Positions 8,384-17,381 of a stretch of 64,000 nt of DNA are shown one piece after another. The translations under genes were made by a program, and so were the position numbers. Position 1 is the first letter of the stretch; each line of letters begins with the position of its first letter. Under the pieces are notes generated by a model. That model did no database searches. It was not told the DNA's origin and saw only the letters and a program-made list of their open reading frames with translations. This stretch comes from SG8-4 sp964598225 (GTDB lineage Bacteria > Planctomycetota > Phycisphaerae > Sedimentisphaerales > Anaerobacaceae): NCBI GenBank assembly GCA_964598225.1, contig CAZRBG010000032.1, positions 1 through 64,000 of the forward strand, given 5' to 3'.

Positions 8384-9834
8384 GAAGAGCCGATTCTTTC
8401 GTTCTGATTTTCATAGCCGCAACGTTTTTGCCGCTTGTGCTGACGGCCCGGGCACAGGACGATTCGCGGAGTGCAGGGGCCAGCGTGCGGGATTTCGGCG
8501 CTGTTGGAGACGGCAAGGTCGACGACAGCGGGGCGTTCCAGCGTGCGATTGACTCGGGCCGGGGCGACATCATCGTTCCGCGCGGCACGTATCGCTTTGA
8601 AGAGACTGTAGTCGCGGACCTCGATGGCGTCGGGCCTCTCTCGATCCTGGGATTCGGCACGGCGAGGATCATTATGGCCGGGCCCGGGCCGGCGCTGAAG
8701 CTGGTGGGTACGCACGGCGGGACGGCAAGCCCGACTACTGTAAAGGACAACGTTCGCCGCAATCAGCGCATGCCGATAGTCACCGGTCTGGAAATCGTCG
8801 GAGCTGCGCCCAAAGCCTGCGGAGTGGAGGCGACCGGCACGATGAAGGCGACTTTCTCGAAGCTGCTGATTCGCGAGATGCTGCATGGCATCCACCTGAC
8901 AAAGCGAAACCGCAACGTTATAATCTCCGATTGTCACATTTACGAGAATCGCGGAATCGGCGTATACCTGGGCAGTGTGAACCTGCATCAGATCAACGTT
9001 GCCAATTCACATATAAGCTACAACGACGGCGGCGGAATCGCCCAGCGCGGCGGCGACGTCAGAAACCTTCAGGTCGGCAATTGCGACATCGAAGGCAACA
9101 TGGGACAGAATATGCCGCCGACCGCCAACATTCTTATCGACGCAACCGGCGGTTCTATTGGCGAAATCGCGGTAACCGGCTGTACGATTCAGCACAATCA
9201 CACCGCGCGCGACTCGGCGAACATTCGAATAATCGGCGCAGGTAAGCCACGTCCCTCCTATGCTGAGGGTGAACTACGCGGCGGCAACATTACCATCACC
9301 GGCAACATTCTCAGTGACGTTCATACCAACATTCACCTTAACAAAGTGCGCGGCGTTACGATCGTCGGCAACACCCTTTGGAAAGGCTATGCGCAGGACG
9401 TCCTCGTCGAGGGCTGCACGAGCATAGTTGTCGGCCAGAACGCCTTCGACCGCAACCCGCGCTATCACTACGGCGACGGCGCCGCTGCGAAGAGAGGTTT
9501 GATCTTCCGCGACTGCGACCACGTGACCCTGACCGGGTTGCAGATCGACAGTGTGAAAGGCCATGAGGGCGGGCTGATGCTGGAAAGATGTCGAGACTTC
9601 AATATCTCCGGCTGCACGATCCACGATTGCGATAGCTGCGGCGTTTTCATGGATGATGTCGAGGATACAATCATATCCGGCTGCCTGATTCAGGATGGAC
9701 GCGACCAAACTGGTAAGGGACTTGCCCTGGCAATCAAAAAGGGCAGAGGCAACCTCATAGGCAACAACATCTTCAAAGGCCGGCTTGAAATCGACTCCGG
9801 CTCGGCAAAACTCACGAACAACCTCCGGAAGTAA
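8380..9834 (+). CDS. Secreted right-handed beta-helix protein (pectate-lyase-3 type)
   Basis: 484 residues with a GTG start that overlaps the preceding stop. A signal peptide ends near TARAQ. Then follows VRDFGAVGDGKVDDSGAFQ, the characteristic first rung of the Pectate_lyase_3 / polygalacturonase-like family, and then repeated short Ile/Val/Asn rungs (ISDCHIYENRGIGVYLG, ISGCTIHDCDSCGVFM) typical of parallel beta-helices. It is likely a polysaccharide-binding or -degrading enzyme in the periplasm or on the surface. I cannot assign catalytic residues or a substrate. Confidence 0.85.
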   Translation: MRRADSFVLIFIAATFLPLVLTARAQDDSRSAGASVRDFGAVGDGKVDDSGAFQRAIDSGRGDIIVPRGTYRFEETVVADLDGVGPLSILGFGTARIIMAGPGPALKLVGTHGGTASPTTVKDNVRRNQRMPIVTGLEIVGAAPKACGVEATGTMKATFSKLLIREMLHGIHLTKRNRNVIISDCHIYENRGIGVYLGSVNLHQINVANSHISYNDGGGIAQRGGDVRNLQVGNCDIEGNMGQNMPPTANILIDATGGSIGEIAVTGCTIQHNHTARDSANIRIIGAGKPRPSYAEGELRGGNITITGNILSDVHTNIHLNKVRGVTIVGNTLWKGYAQDVLVEGCTSIVVGQNAFDRNPRYHYGDGAAAKRGLIFRDCDHVTLTGLQIDSVKGHEGGLMLERCRDFNISGCTIHDCDSCGVFMDDVEDTIISGCLIQDGRDQTGKGLALAIKKGRGNLIGNNIFKGRLEIDSGSAKLTNNLRK

Positions 9835-9868
9835 GCCGTAAGTACCGTAAAAATCGCAGGAGAAACAC

Positions 9869-11158
9869 ATGAACAAGTGCAAATACAGTGCAACCATCGT
9901 CATTATCACGTTACTTTTAGGATCGGTTATTTCGGCTGGCCAGTGGCCCCGTTTTCGCGGCCTCAATGGGCAGGGAATAAGCGATGCGACGAGTATTCCC
10001 GCCAAATGGTCCGAGAGTGATTATGACTGGAGAATCAAGCTCCCCGGCAGCGGACCTTCGTCACCGGTGGTCTGGGACGACAAGGTCTTTACAACCTGTG
10101 CCGATGCAAGCACGCCGAAAGGGATCCTCGTCGCGGTCGACGCCGGCACGGCTAAGACGCTCTGGACGAAAGAATACCCTCTTCCGGGTTATAAAATGAA
10201 CAGGCTGAACAGCTATGCATCCGGCACGCCGGCCCTGACGGCCGGCCGCATCTACGTTTTGTGGTCGACGGCACAAAAGATGACTCTGGTGGCACTTGAC
10301 CATGACGGCGGTGAAATCTGGCAAAAAGATTTCGGCCCAACGACTTCTTCTCACGGCCCGGGGATTTCTCCTGTTGTGATAAATGATCTCGTTGTCTTCT
10401 CCCGCGAGCAGAAGACCAATACAGGCTCAGCGAGGAGTGAGTGGCTTGCCCTCGATCGCCATACAGGACAAAAACGATGGGCTCTACCCAGAAGCACCGG
10501 TGCGATATCTTACTCCACACCATGTTTATATCCGTCGAAAGCCGACCCTGAAAAGCTCATCTTTACGAGTCAGGAGCACGGCATAACGGCAGTCGATCCG
10601 GACGACGGCAAAGTTGTCTGGGAAGCACAATCGGCATTTATCGCCCGCGTGGTAAGCTCGCCCGTTATTGCGGGTGATCTCATCGTTGGGACCTGCGGCC
10701 AGGGCGGCGGCGGCAAACGCATCACAGCTGTCAGACCTCCCGCCTCGCCGGGCGATTCGCCGACCGAAGCCTACAGCTCTCAAGACCGAGCCGGCAGAAC
10801 GATTCCTTACGTCTCGACTTCGCTCTGCAAAAATGGCTTGCTGTTCAGTTTCCACGATCAGGGGAAAGTCTCTTGCCGACGCGCAGCAACCGGAGAGATT
10901 CTCTGGGCCGAGAAGCCGGCAGGCAAGTATTACGGTTCGCCTGTCTGGGTGGATGGACGTTTGTATTGCATTACCCGGGAAGGTGAAGTCGTCGTTTTGA
11001 AAGCGGCGCCGAAGTACGAATTGCTGGCCGTCAATCCACTCGGCGAGAAGAGCGACGCGACACCCGCCGTCGCCGACGAGAGGATGTACCTGAGAACAAT
11101 GTCGCAATTGATGTGTATTGACGGTTCGCGAGATATTGCGTTGAGGAGTGATAAATAG
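9869..11158 (+). CDS. Secreted PQQ-like beta-propeller protein
   Basis: 429 residues with a signal peptide (TIVIITLLLGSVISAG) followed by QWPRFRGLNGQGIS, the standard opening of the PQQ-binding-like propeller proteins abundant in planctomycetes. Repeats of the form VALDHDGGEIWQKD, LDRHTGQKRW, VDPDDGKVVWEA and RAATGEILWAE mark the blades. These proteins act outside the cytoplasm, either as scaffolds or, in the true family, as quinoprotein dehydrogenases; no dehydrogenase-specific residues are evident here. Its TAG stop shares a base with the GTG of the next gene. Confidence 0.85.
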   Translation: MNKCKYSATIVIITLLLGSVISAGQWPRFRGLNGQGISDATSIPAKWSESDYDWRIKLPGSGPSSPVVWDDKVFTTCADASTPKGILVAVDAGTAKTLWTKEYPLPGYKMNRLNSYASGTPALTAGRIYVLWSTAQKMTLVALDHDGGEIWQKDFGPTTSSHGPGISPVVINDLVVFSREQKTNTGSARSEWLALDRHTGQKRWALPRSTGAISYSTPCLYPSKADPEKLIFTSQEHGITAVDPDDGKVVWEAQSAFIARVVSSPVIAGDLIVGTCGQGGGGKRITAVRPPASPGDSPTEAYSSQDRAGRTIPYVSTSLCKNGLLFSFHDQGKVSCRRAATGEILWAEKPAGKYYGSPVWVDGRLYCITREGEVVVLKAAPKYELLAVNPLGEKSDATPAVADERMYLRTMSQLMCIDGSRDIALRSDK

Positions 11159-12210
11159 TGAATGGAAAAGCGTCTAAAATTTTTATGTTGTGCATCGTTT
11201 CGTTCTCCCGGGCGAGTTTGTTTGGCGCCGCCGACTCTGCGAAGTCGAAAGATCTGAAGACCGAGTACGATCATTATCTTCGCGGTAATGCTCTATACGA
11301 AGACGGCCAATACGGCAAGGCGATCTCCGCCTTTCAGAAGTCTGTTGAGTTGGATCCCAGGTACTATTTCGCACGAGTCAACCTGGGCGCAGCGCTTGCG
11401 AAGACAGGGCGGTTCGAGGAGGCCGTTCGGCAGTTTACATTTTGCATAAGCAAGGAGTGGGGAGGCGACCGGGACCGTTTCATCTTTCATTTCAATCGGG
11501 CGCTCGCTTTGAAGGCCGATGATAAATCCGCTCTGAGTGACTGGATAGTTCTGCGACGGCTCGATCCGGTTCGAGCGGAACAGCTTGAGAGTTCCGACGA
11601 ATACATTTTGATGGATTTTGATTACATAAACAAAAGAAATCAAGCCGACATGACCGAACTGTTCAACCGCAACAGAATGAAAATCGCCGACGGCGAAGTA
11701 GTCATCCGCAGGGTTGCCGGTCAGGGCAACACCGTGCAGGAACATGAGGTGATCGGCACCATTGACGGTACACTGCAACAGGTTTCCGCCGTCCTGGCCG
11801 ACTTCAAGAATTACACGGAGTTCATGCCCAACGTCGAGAAGATCGTAATACGCGATTCCAATGACGGCGGGAAGGTCGTAGACCACACGCTTGGACTGCC
11901 GCTCGGATTTACCAAGAAGTACCGACTGAAGTTTCATTCCAAAAACGAAGACGGCAGATGGCGGCTTTCCTGGAAGAAACTGCCCTGGCGCGGCGTCAAG
12001 GACAGCCAGACCGTGGTCGACACTTACGGCCAATGGATTCTCGAAAACCTGCCGGGCCGTGACGACAAGGTCCTGGCATACTATCGAGTATACACTGACA
12101 CCGGTGAAATCCCCTTCGGCACCGGCTTGTTCGTAGAGCCAATGACCAAGAAGAGCTTCAATGACATGTTCAACGGAACAAGAAAGCGGGTAAAGGAACT
12201 TTACGAATGA
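11158..12210 (+). CDS. Secreted TPR protein with a C-terminal SRPBCC/START-like domain
   Basis: 350 residues, GTG start sharing one base with the preceding stop. A short signal peptide is followed by TPR units (YDHYLRGNALYEDGQYGKAI, then YYFARVNLGAALAKTGRFEEAV). The second half (IDGTLQQVSAVLADFKNYTEFMPNVEKI onward, ending with FVEPMTKKSFNDMFNG) is a polyketide cyclase / START-type hydrophobic-ligand fold. The pairing suggests a periplasmic lipid- or hydrophobe-binding protein that docks to partners through its TPRs. The tight spacing implies one operon with the propeller gene. Confidence 0.75.
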   Translation: MNGKASKIFMLCIVSFSRASLFGAADSAKSKDLKTEYDHYLRGNALYEDGQYGKAISAFQKSVELDPRYYFARVNLGAALAKTGRFEEAVRQFTFCISKEWGGDRDRFIFHFNRALALKADDKSALSDWIVLRRLDPVRAEQLESSDEYILMDFDYINKRNQADMTELFNRNRMKIADGEVVIRRVAGQGNTVQEHEVIGTIDGTLQQVSAVLADFKNYTEFMPNVEKIVIRDSNDGGKVVDHTLGLPLGFTKKYRLKFHSKNEDGRWRLSWKKLPWRGVKDSQTVVDTYGQWILENLPGRDDKVLAYYRVYTDTGEIPFGTGLFVEPMTKKSFNDMFNGTRKRVKELYE

Positions 12211-12275
12211 TTCCATTCATCAGATATTAAATGCCAATCCGACGTTGCTGGATTCAACGCGCTGCCATTTTCTTA

Positions 12276-13457
12276 TCATTTCTTCCTGGTGCCGGTGTAG
12301 AGTTCGTATTTGAGCAGGCGACATTCTATGTTGGCGTTGTAGAATTCGAGCCGCTTGCTGGTGCGCAGGCCGACTGATTTCGAAAGGGCCGGATTGCCGG
12401 TGAAGATGTAGCCGGTGTAGCCGGGACATCTCTGTTTGAAGAAATCGCCGATGCGTTTGTAAGTCTTTTTCAGCTTCTCGATGTCGCCTAAGCGCACGCC
12501 GTATTCGGGATTCATAATGATGATCCCGGCCTCGGATGGTATGGAGGTTTCGGCAAAGTCGCAGACGTCGAAGTCAATCAGATGCGAAACCCCGGCGGTC
12601 ATCGCGTTCTTGCGCGCCGCTTCGACGGCCTCGGCGTCGATGTCCGTTGCGATTATCCGGGCGGGTTTGTGGCTTGCCTTGCCGCTGCGTTGCTTACTCT
12701 GCTTGAGCGCCTCGCTGCGCATCTGTTTCCAGGCCGCTTCATCGAAATATTTCGTGTGCATGAACGCATAGTTGCTCCGCAACAGGCCCGGCGCTCTCCT
12801 GCCGGCTATCAGTGCCGCTTCGATAGCCAGCGTTCCGCTGCCGCACATTGGGCATACCAGCGGCTCGCTGCCGTCGTAGCCCGTCTCCATAATTATCGCC
12901 GCGGCCAGAGATTCTCTCAGCGGCGCCTTGCCGGGCATCTTGCGATAGCCGCGATCCGAGAGCTTTAGCCCGGAGGTGTTCAAAAAGAGCCGGCAGAAGT
13001 CGTTCTTCCAGTATAACTGTACCACTACTTTGTCCCTGTCCTTGCCGGAGTCAGGGCGCGAGCCGGTTTTGTCCGCGATGCGATCTACTATGGCGTCTTT
13101 GACCTTCAGACTCGCGAACATGGAATTATTCACGCGGTCGGTGTTGACCCTGCTGACGACGCTCAGGTACTCGTCGGGAGAAATCATGTTTTCCCAGGGC
13201 AGCTCGGCCACGTTCTCATAAAGCTCCGCAGGGGATTTGCATTTGAATTCTTTGAGAAGAAACAGCACGTTGTACGCGGTGCGCAGGTGCAGATTCAGCC
13301 GCAACGCGTCGTACTGACTGCCCTGCAATTCCAGCCCGGTCTTGTGAGACTCACCGACCTCATTGCCCAGATCTTCAACTTCCCGCCGGACATAATCCAC
13401 CAGCCCCGCCGAGCAGGTAATCAAAATCGTGCCGCTTTGTCCTGGTTCCATTTGCAC
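12276..13457 (-). CDS. THUMP-domain class I SAM-dependent RNA methyltransferase (COG0116, RlmL-N-type)
   Basis: 393 residues. An N-terminal THUMP-like RNA-binding region is followed by RGYRKMPGKAPLRESLAAAI, the hallmark of the COG0116 family, then the SAM-binding motif CGSGTLAIEAALIAG and the acidic motif ATDIDAEAVEAARKNA. The catalytic motif IV reads NPEYG, where the family normally has NPPYG (N-P-P-Y/F). Members methylate a guanine N2 in 23S rRNA or tRNA; the exact target cannot be read from sequence. The gene converges on the TPR-SRPBCC gene. Confidence 0.9.
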   Translation of the reverse strand: MQMEPGQSGTILITCSAGLVDYVRREVEDLGNEVGESHKTGLELQGSQYDALRLNLHLRTAYNVLFLLKEFKCKSPAELYENVAELPWENMISPDEYLSVVSRVNTDRVNNSMFASLKVKDAIVDRIADKTGSRPDSGKDRDKVVVQLYWKNDFCRLFLNTSGLKLSDRGYRKMPGKAPLRESLAAAIIMETGYDGSEPLVCPMCGSGTLAIEAALIAGRRAPGLLRSNYAFMHTKYFDEAAWKQMRSEALKQSKQRSGKASHKPARIIATDIDAEAVEAARKNAMTAGVSHLIDFDVCDFAETSIPSEAGIIIMNPEYGVRLGDIEKLKKTYKRIGDFFKQRCPGYTGYIFTGNPALSKSVGLRTSKRLEFYNANIECRLLKYELYTGTRKK

Positions 13458-13557
13458 TACTGCCTTAATTCGTTCGTCACACCGATTTTACCTCATAGAA
13501 CTCTGTTTTCACGAAGAATCTTGCTTGTACTCAAAGCAGGCGGGCTCAAAGATTCTT

Positions 13558-13586
13558 TTGGGACCGCCTAACCGATATGCTATAAT
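13558..13586 (+). promoter_or_regulatory. Candidate sigma70-type promoter upstream of the STAND gene
   Basis: TTGGGA at 13558-13563, a 17-bp spacer, and a perfect TATAAT at 13581-13586. It lies about 130 bp upstream of the STAND ATPase start, and the leader would contain the palindromic repeat at 13656-13685. Confidence 0.45.
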
Positions 13587-13655
13587 CAACCCAACGTTAG
13601 TGAGCGAGCACGCTCAGAGGAAAGCAGTAGCATGGCGTCGCGATTGATTTCGTGC

Positions 13656-13685
13656 CCTGTCATTCCCGCGAACGCGGGAATCCAG
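13656..13685 (+). repeat. REP-like palindromic repeat, upstream copy
   Basis: A 30-bp unit containing the palindrome CATTCCCGCGAACGCGGGAATC. An inverted, 27-of-30 identical copy sits just after the STAND gene at 16541-16570. CATTCCCGC/GCGGGAATC palindromes of this kind are widespread bacterial interspersed repeats. Confidence 0.8.
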
Positions 13686-13719
13686 AATGGCTTGCTGTTA
13701 GTATGTGAAAAGGCTTAAA

Positions 13720-16539
13720 ATGTCTGGAATTGCAGGTAGTCTTATAGCCGCTACAATATATTCCGCAGGCCGCAAAATCGGTCAAAAATTCAACGATCCG
13801 TGCGCAAACGCCATTGATGATACAATCAATTATTTCGAAGAAGAAAAAGGAATTGTTATCATAAGGGAGAATTTAGCCGCGATGCTGGAGGATGGCATTG
13901 GTAAGCAGGAAATTAGTAAATTCAAGGCTGGGGAGGAGTTAATCGACATTGACAGGCTCGCCTTGAAATTTGCCGTCTTCGAGGATTTATATTTGCCCGA
14001 TGATAGCGAGAAATTAGAGATTTGCTCCGAGATGTTCGCTTACTTTAACCGCGCACTTATGAGCGAGTTACTTAAGGATGAGGAAACTTGGAGAGAGACG
14101 CTGTGGAATATGCAGAATATTCACCACAAACGGTCGGAAGCGGGCCAGGAGAAAATATTAGAATCGATAAACAAGCTTGCGGAGAAACTCAGTAAAGCTG
14201 AAATACCAGAGAGTAAGGCCTTGTGGCCGGCCGTTTCGCTGCCGCTGGGTGGGCCTAAGATTTCGGAGCCGTTTGCGGGGCGTAAGGAGGAATTGGAGTC
14301 GCTTACGGCGGCGATGGGGGCCGACAGGACGGTTGTGGCCGTGGTTGGGATGGCGGGGCAGGGTAAGAGCTGCTTAGTGGGCGAGTGGTACAAGCAAGGC
14401 GCCCGGCCGGCCGAGGGCGTGGGGCTTATCTGGCGCAAGGTCTATGAAGCGGGATATACGTTCGACCGGTTTGTGGACGAATTGTTTCTCTACCTGACGG
14501 GGGAGCGCATTGACAGGCAGGCGCTGACTACCATAGAAGGGCGGACGCAGGTCGTAGAGGCTATTTTGCACGATAAGCCCTGCTGGATCGTCTTGGACGG
14601 AGTCGAGCGATGGCTCAATCGGTGGGTGGCCGATCCGGACGCGGGAATCGAAGGGCTGACGGCTGACGACCGGGCGGCTCAGGACCCGGTTCTTGATAAA
14701 TTCCTCAAAGGGGCGTCCTTCTGGGATAACGGATCGCTGCTGCTGCTGACGACGCGGGCCGTGCCCAGTGCGCTCGATGAGAATCCGCCCGTTCGGGTCG
14801 GCAGAAAGACAAGGCCCGACGAACTGCTAACCGGTCTCAAACTGGCCGACGCGGCCAGGCTCCTGACTGATCTCGGCGTCAAAGGCAGCAGCACTGTCAA
14901 ACGCCATGCGGCTAAGGCATACGGCAATCATCCTTACGCCGTACACGTTCTCGGCGCGTTGATACGCGATCTGTACGGCGGCGATGTTTCGCGATGGGAA
15001 CAAGTCAATCCGCTCAGGGAAGCGAAGCTGGAAGGGCTGTTCGAGAGGATCATCGAGCATCGCGGCGAGGATTTGGAGCTTCTGGAGCTGATCGCCTGCT
15101 CGGTCGGGCCGGCGCTGGTGCGGATGCTCGCAGAACGATTGGGACAAGACGAGATCGAGATTCGCAAGAAGCTCGCCGACCTTGCAAAATGGCAGATGGT
15201 CGAGTTCGACAAGGACGAAGCAGTCCAGCACACGGTGGTCAGAAAATTCCTGACCGAGCGGATGGGAGCCGAGATAGAAAGGGAGACTCAGAAAGCAATC
15301 GCAGCCTGGTGGGCCGAGCAGAAAATCTCGCCAAAACCGGAAAGATTGGAGCAGATACGCCCACTCCTGAGGGCCATCGAACATTTGCTGGCGGCTGGGG
15401 ATCCGGATGCGGCTACGGATATACTCCTGACCAAACCGTTTCCTGAGAGAAATTACACAATGGAAGAGTGGCTATGGCGCTTCGGATACTTAGACGAAGA
15501 TATCCGGATATGTGGCGAAGCAATGGGTGTTTACGGCGAAACCGTCAACAAAGATGCGCGTCACGAACTGCCCATTGATCTGGCAAAATGTCACAATAAC
15601 CGAGGGACGGCGTTTGTTACTCAAGGTGAGCTTCCCGATGCTATTGCAGACTTTATTCGGGCGATTGAGATTACAGAACAGCTTGTCAAGAAAGAAAGCA
15701 GTAGCGAGTTACTTGACGAGTTGGTTAAGTACTACAACAACCGAGGCTGTGCCTATAACGATCAGGGCAAGCATTCGGAGGCGGTTGCCGACTACGACTG
15801 TGCGATTGAGATAACCGAGCAACTTTTAGAGAAGGAAGGACGTCGTGAACTGCGCAGCGACCTGATGGCCTGTTATAACAACCGGGGGAGTGCCCTAGCG
15901 ACTCAGGGCAAGTTTTCCGAGGCGATTACTGACTTCAGCTTGGCGATAAAGATTTGCGAAAACCTTTTCGAAAAGGAAGGCCATTGCGACCAACTTGCCA
16001 TGTTTTGCAACAACCGAGGGAATACCTTTAGGCGTCAGGGAAGACTTTCCGAGGCGATTACTGACCTTGGGCTGGCGATAAAAATTTACGAGCAGCTTGT
16101 CGAGAAAGAAGGCCATCGTGAGTTAAGGAAAAATCTGTCAATGTGTTTGTTTAATCGAGCCACCGCTTGGACTCGGAAGAAAGAATGGGCGGGTGCAGGC
16201 GCTGATATCGACAAGGACGGTGGCCTGCTGCGCGAGCTTATTGAAGAGGGGCAGGGACACGTAATCGGCTCGTTCATTCAGACGGCGGGATTGAGGTGTG
16301 CTTATGCGAAGAAGTTGGGTGACATTGAGAAGACGGCGCAGTGGGCCAATGAAGCGATGCGATGGTTCGTCGAGGAAGTTCAGGCCGGGCGGGGCAATGA
16401 GATGCTTTTGAAGGCGGCGGTTCAATTTGCAGGACTTATCGAGGGTAACTTGAAGGTTCTTTTGAAGAACGGGCTTGATGAGGGGCTTTGGGATAACTTC
16501 AATGAGACGTTGGAAAGGATACAAGACCAGAGCGAGTAA
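13720..16539 (+). CDS. STAND ATPase: novel N-terminal domain, NB-ARC/NACHT-like core, C-terminal TPRs
   Basis: 939 residues. ATG 13720 is preferred over GTG 13705 because AAGG lies about 8 nt upstream. Residues 1-170 form a helical domain I do not recognise. The nucleotide-binding core has Walker A GMAGQGKS near 209 and Walker B CWIVLDGVE near 288, followed by an NB-ARC-like helical region. From about 615 there are five or six TPR units, several nearly identical (YNNRG, GKFSEAITDF, AIKI) and spaced about 47 residues, with long loops. STAND proteins switch on ATP-driven oligomerisation after the repeats sense a ligand; many bacterial ones act in antiphage defence or regulated cell death. Defence is an inference here. 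The flanking inverted repeats and the AT-rich N-terminal part suggest mobility or domain shuffling. Confidence 0.88.
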   Translation: MSGIAGSLIAATIYSAGRKIGQKFNDPCANAIDDTINYFEEEKGIVIIRENLAAMLEDGIGKQEISKFKAGEELIDIDRLALKFAVFEDLYLPDDSEKLEICSEMFAYFNRALMSELLKDEETWRETLWNMQNIHHKRSEAGQEKILESINKLAEKLSKAEIPESKALWPAVSLPLGGPKISEPFAGRKEELESLTAAMGADRTVVAVVGMAGQGKSCLVGEWYKQGARPAEGVGLIWRKVYEAGYTFDRFVDELFLYLTGERIDRQALTTIEGRTQVVEAILHDKPCWIVLDGVERWLNRWVADPDAGIEGLTADDRAAQDPVLDKFLKGASFWDNGSLLLLTTRAVPSALDENPPVRVGRKTRPDELLTGLKLADAARLLTDLGVKGSSTVKRHAAKAYGNHPYAVHVLGALIRDLYGGDVSRWEQVNPLREAKLEGLFERIIEHRGEDLELLELIACSVGPALVRMLAERLGQDEIEIRKKLADLAKWQMVEFDKDEAVQHTVVRKFLTERMGAEIERETQKAIAAWWAEQKISPKPERLEQIRPLLRAIEHLLAAGDPDAATDILLTKPFPERNYTMEEWLWRFGYLDEDIRICGEAMGVYGETVNKDARHELPIDLAKCHNNRGTAFVTQGELPDAIADFIRAIEITEQLVKKESSSELLDELVKYYNNRGCAYNDQGKHSEAVADYDCAIEITEQLLEKEGRRELRSDLMACYNNRGSALATQGKFSEAITDFSLAIKICENLFEKEGHCDQLAMFCNNRGNTFRRQGRLSEAITDLGLAIKIYEQLVEKEGHRELRKNLSMCLFNRATAWTRKKEWAGAGADIDKDGGLLRELIEEGQGHVIGSFIQTAGLRCAYAKKLGDIEKTAQWANEAMRWFVEEVQAGRGNEMLLKAAVQFAGLIEGNLKVLLKNGLDEGLWDNFNETLERIQDQSE

Positions 16540-16540
16540 A

Positions 16541-16570
16541 CTGGATTCCTGCCTCCGCGGGAATGACAGG
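16541..16570 (-). repeat. REP-like palindromic repeat, downstream inverted copy
   Basis: The reverse complement of this 30-bp unit matches the repeat at 13656-13685 at 27 of 30 positions: 15 identical bases, a variable centre, then 8 identical bases. It begins 1 bp after the STAND stop, so it could also act as a transcript-end stem. Confidence 0.8.
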
Positions 16571-16590
16571 GGCGGTGGAATAGAATGAAG

Positions 16591-16606
16591 GTGGGGCAAG
16601 CCCCAC
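16591..16606. repeat. Short perfect palindrome
   Basis: GTGGGGC (16591-16597), AA, GCCCCAC (16600-16606), followed by CCTACGG. A third GCGGGAATGACA motif follows at about 16617-16629, so the 100 bp after the STAND gene is a small cluster of palindromic repeat pieces. Confidence 0.65.
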
Positions 16607-16652
16607 CCTACGGATTGCGGGAATGACATAGGGACATAGGAAAGGATGCAGA

Positions 16653-17330
16653 ATGATACGGCGAAGAATTTGGTTGTTGGTTTTGCTTTGTTGTGCTGTT
16701 GTGTTGAGCGGGCGGGAGAATCCGGCTGCTAAGTGGGAAGAGACTATCAAGGAGTTCGAGGATTGGGATCGGAAGAATTCTTTTGTTGCCGATGCGGTGT
16801 TGTTTGTGGGTAGTTCCAGCATCAGGCTGTGGCCTACCGCTGAGGATTTTAGTGAGTTTCCCGTGATTAACCGGGGGTTCGGCGGGTCTCAGATTTCGGA
16901 TGTTACTTATTTTGCCGGGCGGATAGTGTTGCCGTATGAGCCGAAGGTGATTGCGTTTTATGCCGGGGATAACGACCTCGCGGCCGGCAAGAGCGCGAAG
17001 CGGGTTTTCGAGGACTATCAGAAATTTGTGAGATTGGTGCACGATAAACTGCCTGAGACGAAGATTATTTTCATCGGCATCAAGCCCAGCGGCAGCCGAT
17101 GGTCGCTCTGGCCAATCATGGCCGAGGCGAATAAGATGATCGAGGATTTCTGTGCCAAAGACAGCCGGCTGTACTATTTCGACTCGGCCGCGCCGCTGCT
17201 GGGTGCCGACGGCAAGCCCGATGATGCGTTATTCCTCAACGACAGGCTGCACTTAAACGCCAGAGGATATCGAGCCTGGACCAAAGCGCTCAAGCCGATT
17301 GTAGTGGAAGCAATGGCAGATCGGGCGTAA
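16653..17330 (+). CDS. Secreted SGNH/GDSL-type hydrolase
   Basis: 225 residues. AGGA about 7 nt before ATG 16653 supports the start, and a signal peptide (RIWLLVLLCCAVVLSG) follows. The SGNH blocks are all visible: the Ser in VLFVGSSSIRLW, Gly in RGFGGSQ, Asn in AFYAGDNDLA, and the Asp-His pair in LNDRLHLNARGY. The enzyme is expected to hydrolyse an ester (acetyl groups on carbohydrates or a lipid) outside the cytoplasm. It lies alone between the STAND gene and the FlgI-like gene. Confidence 0.9.
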   Translation: MIRRRIWLLVLLCCAVVLSGRENPAAKWEETIKEFEDWDRKNSFVADAVLFVGSSSIRLWPTAEDFSEFPVINRGFGGSQISDVTYFAGRIVLPYEPKVIAFYAGDNDLAAGKSAKRVFEDYQKFVRLVHDKLPETKIIFIGIKPSGSRWSLWPIMAEANKMIEDFCAKDSRLYYFDSAAPLLGADGKPDDALFLNDRLHLNARGYRAWTKALKPIVVEAMADRA

Positions 17331-17347
17331 ATCGGCCATCATTTGTC

Positions 17348-17376
17348 TTGACATCAGCAGGCTTGGAGTATATGAT
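17348..17376 (+). promoter_or_regulatory. Strong sigma70-type promoter of the FlgI-like gene
   Basis: TTGACA (17348-17353, perfect), a 17-bp spacer and TATGAT (17371-17376, 5 of 6). The predicted start of transcription is near 17383, exactly at the base of the long palindrome at 17382-17436, so the leader RNA would begin with a large hairpin. Confidence 0.6.
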
Positions 17377-17381
17377 CCGAG

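Noticed and set aside
9274..10005. Minus-strand frame of 243 codons
   Set aside because: Antisense to the beta-helix and propeller genes, no motif or ribosome site.
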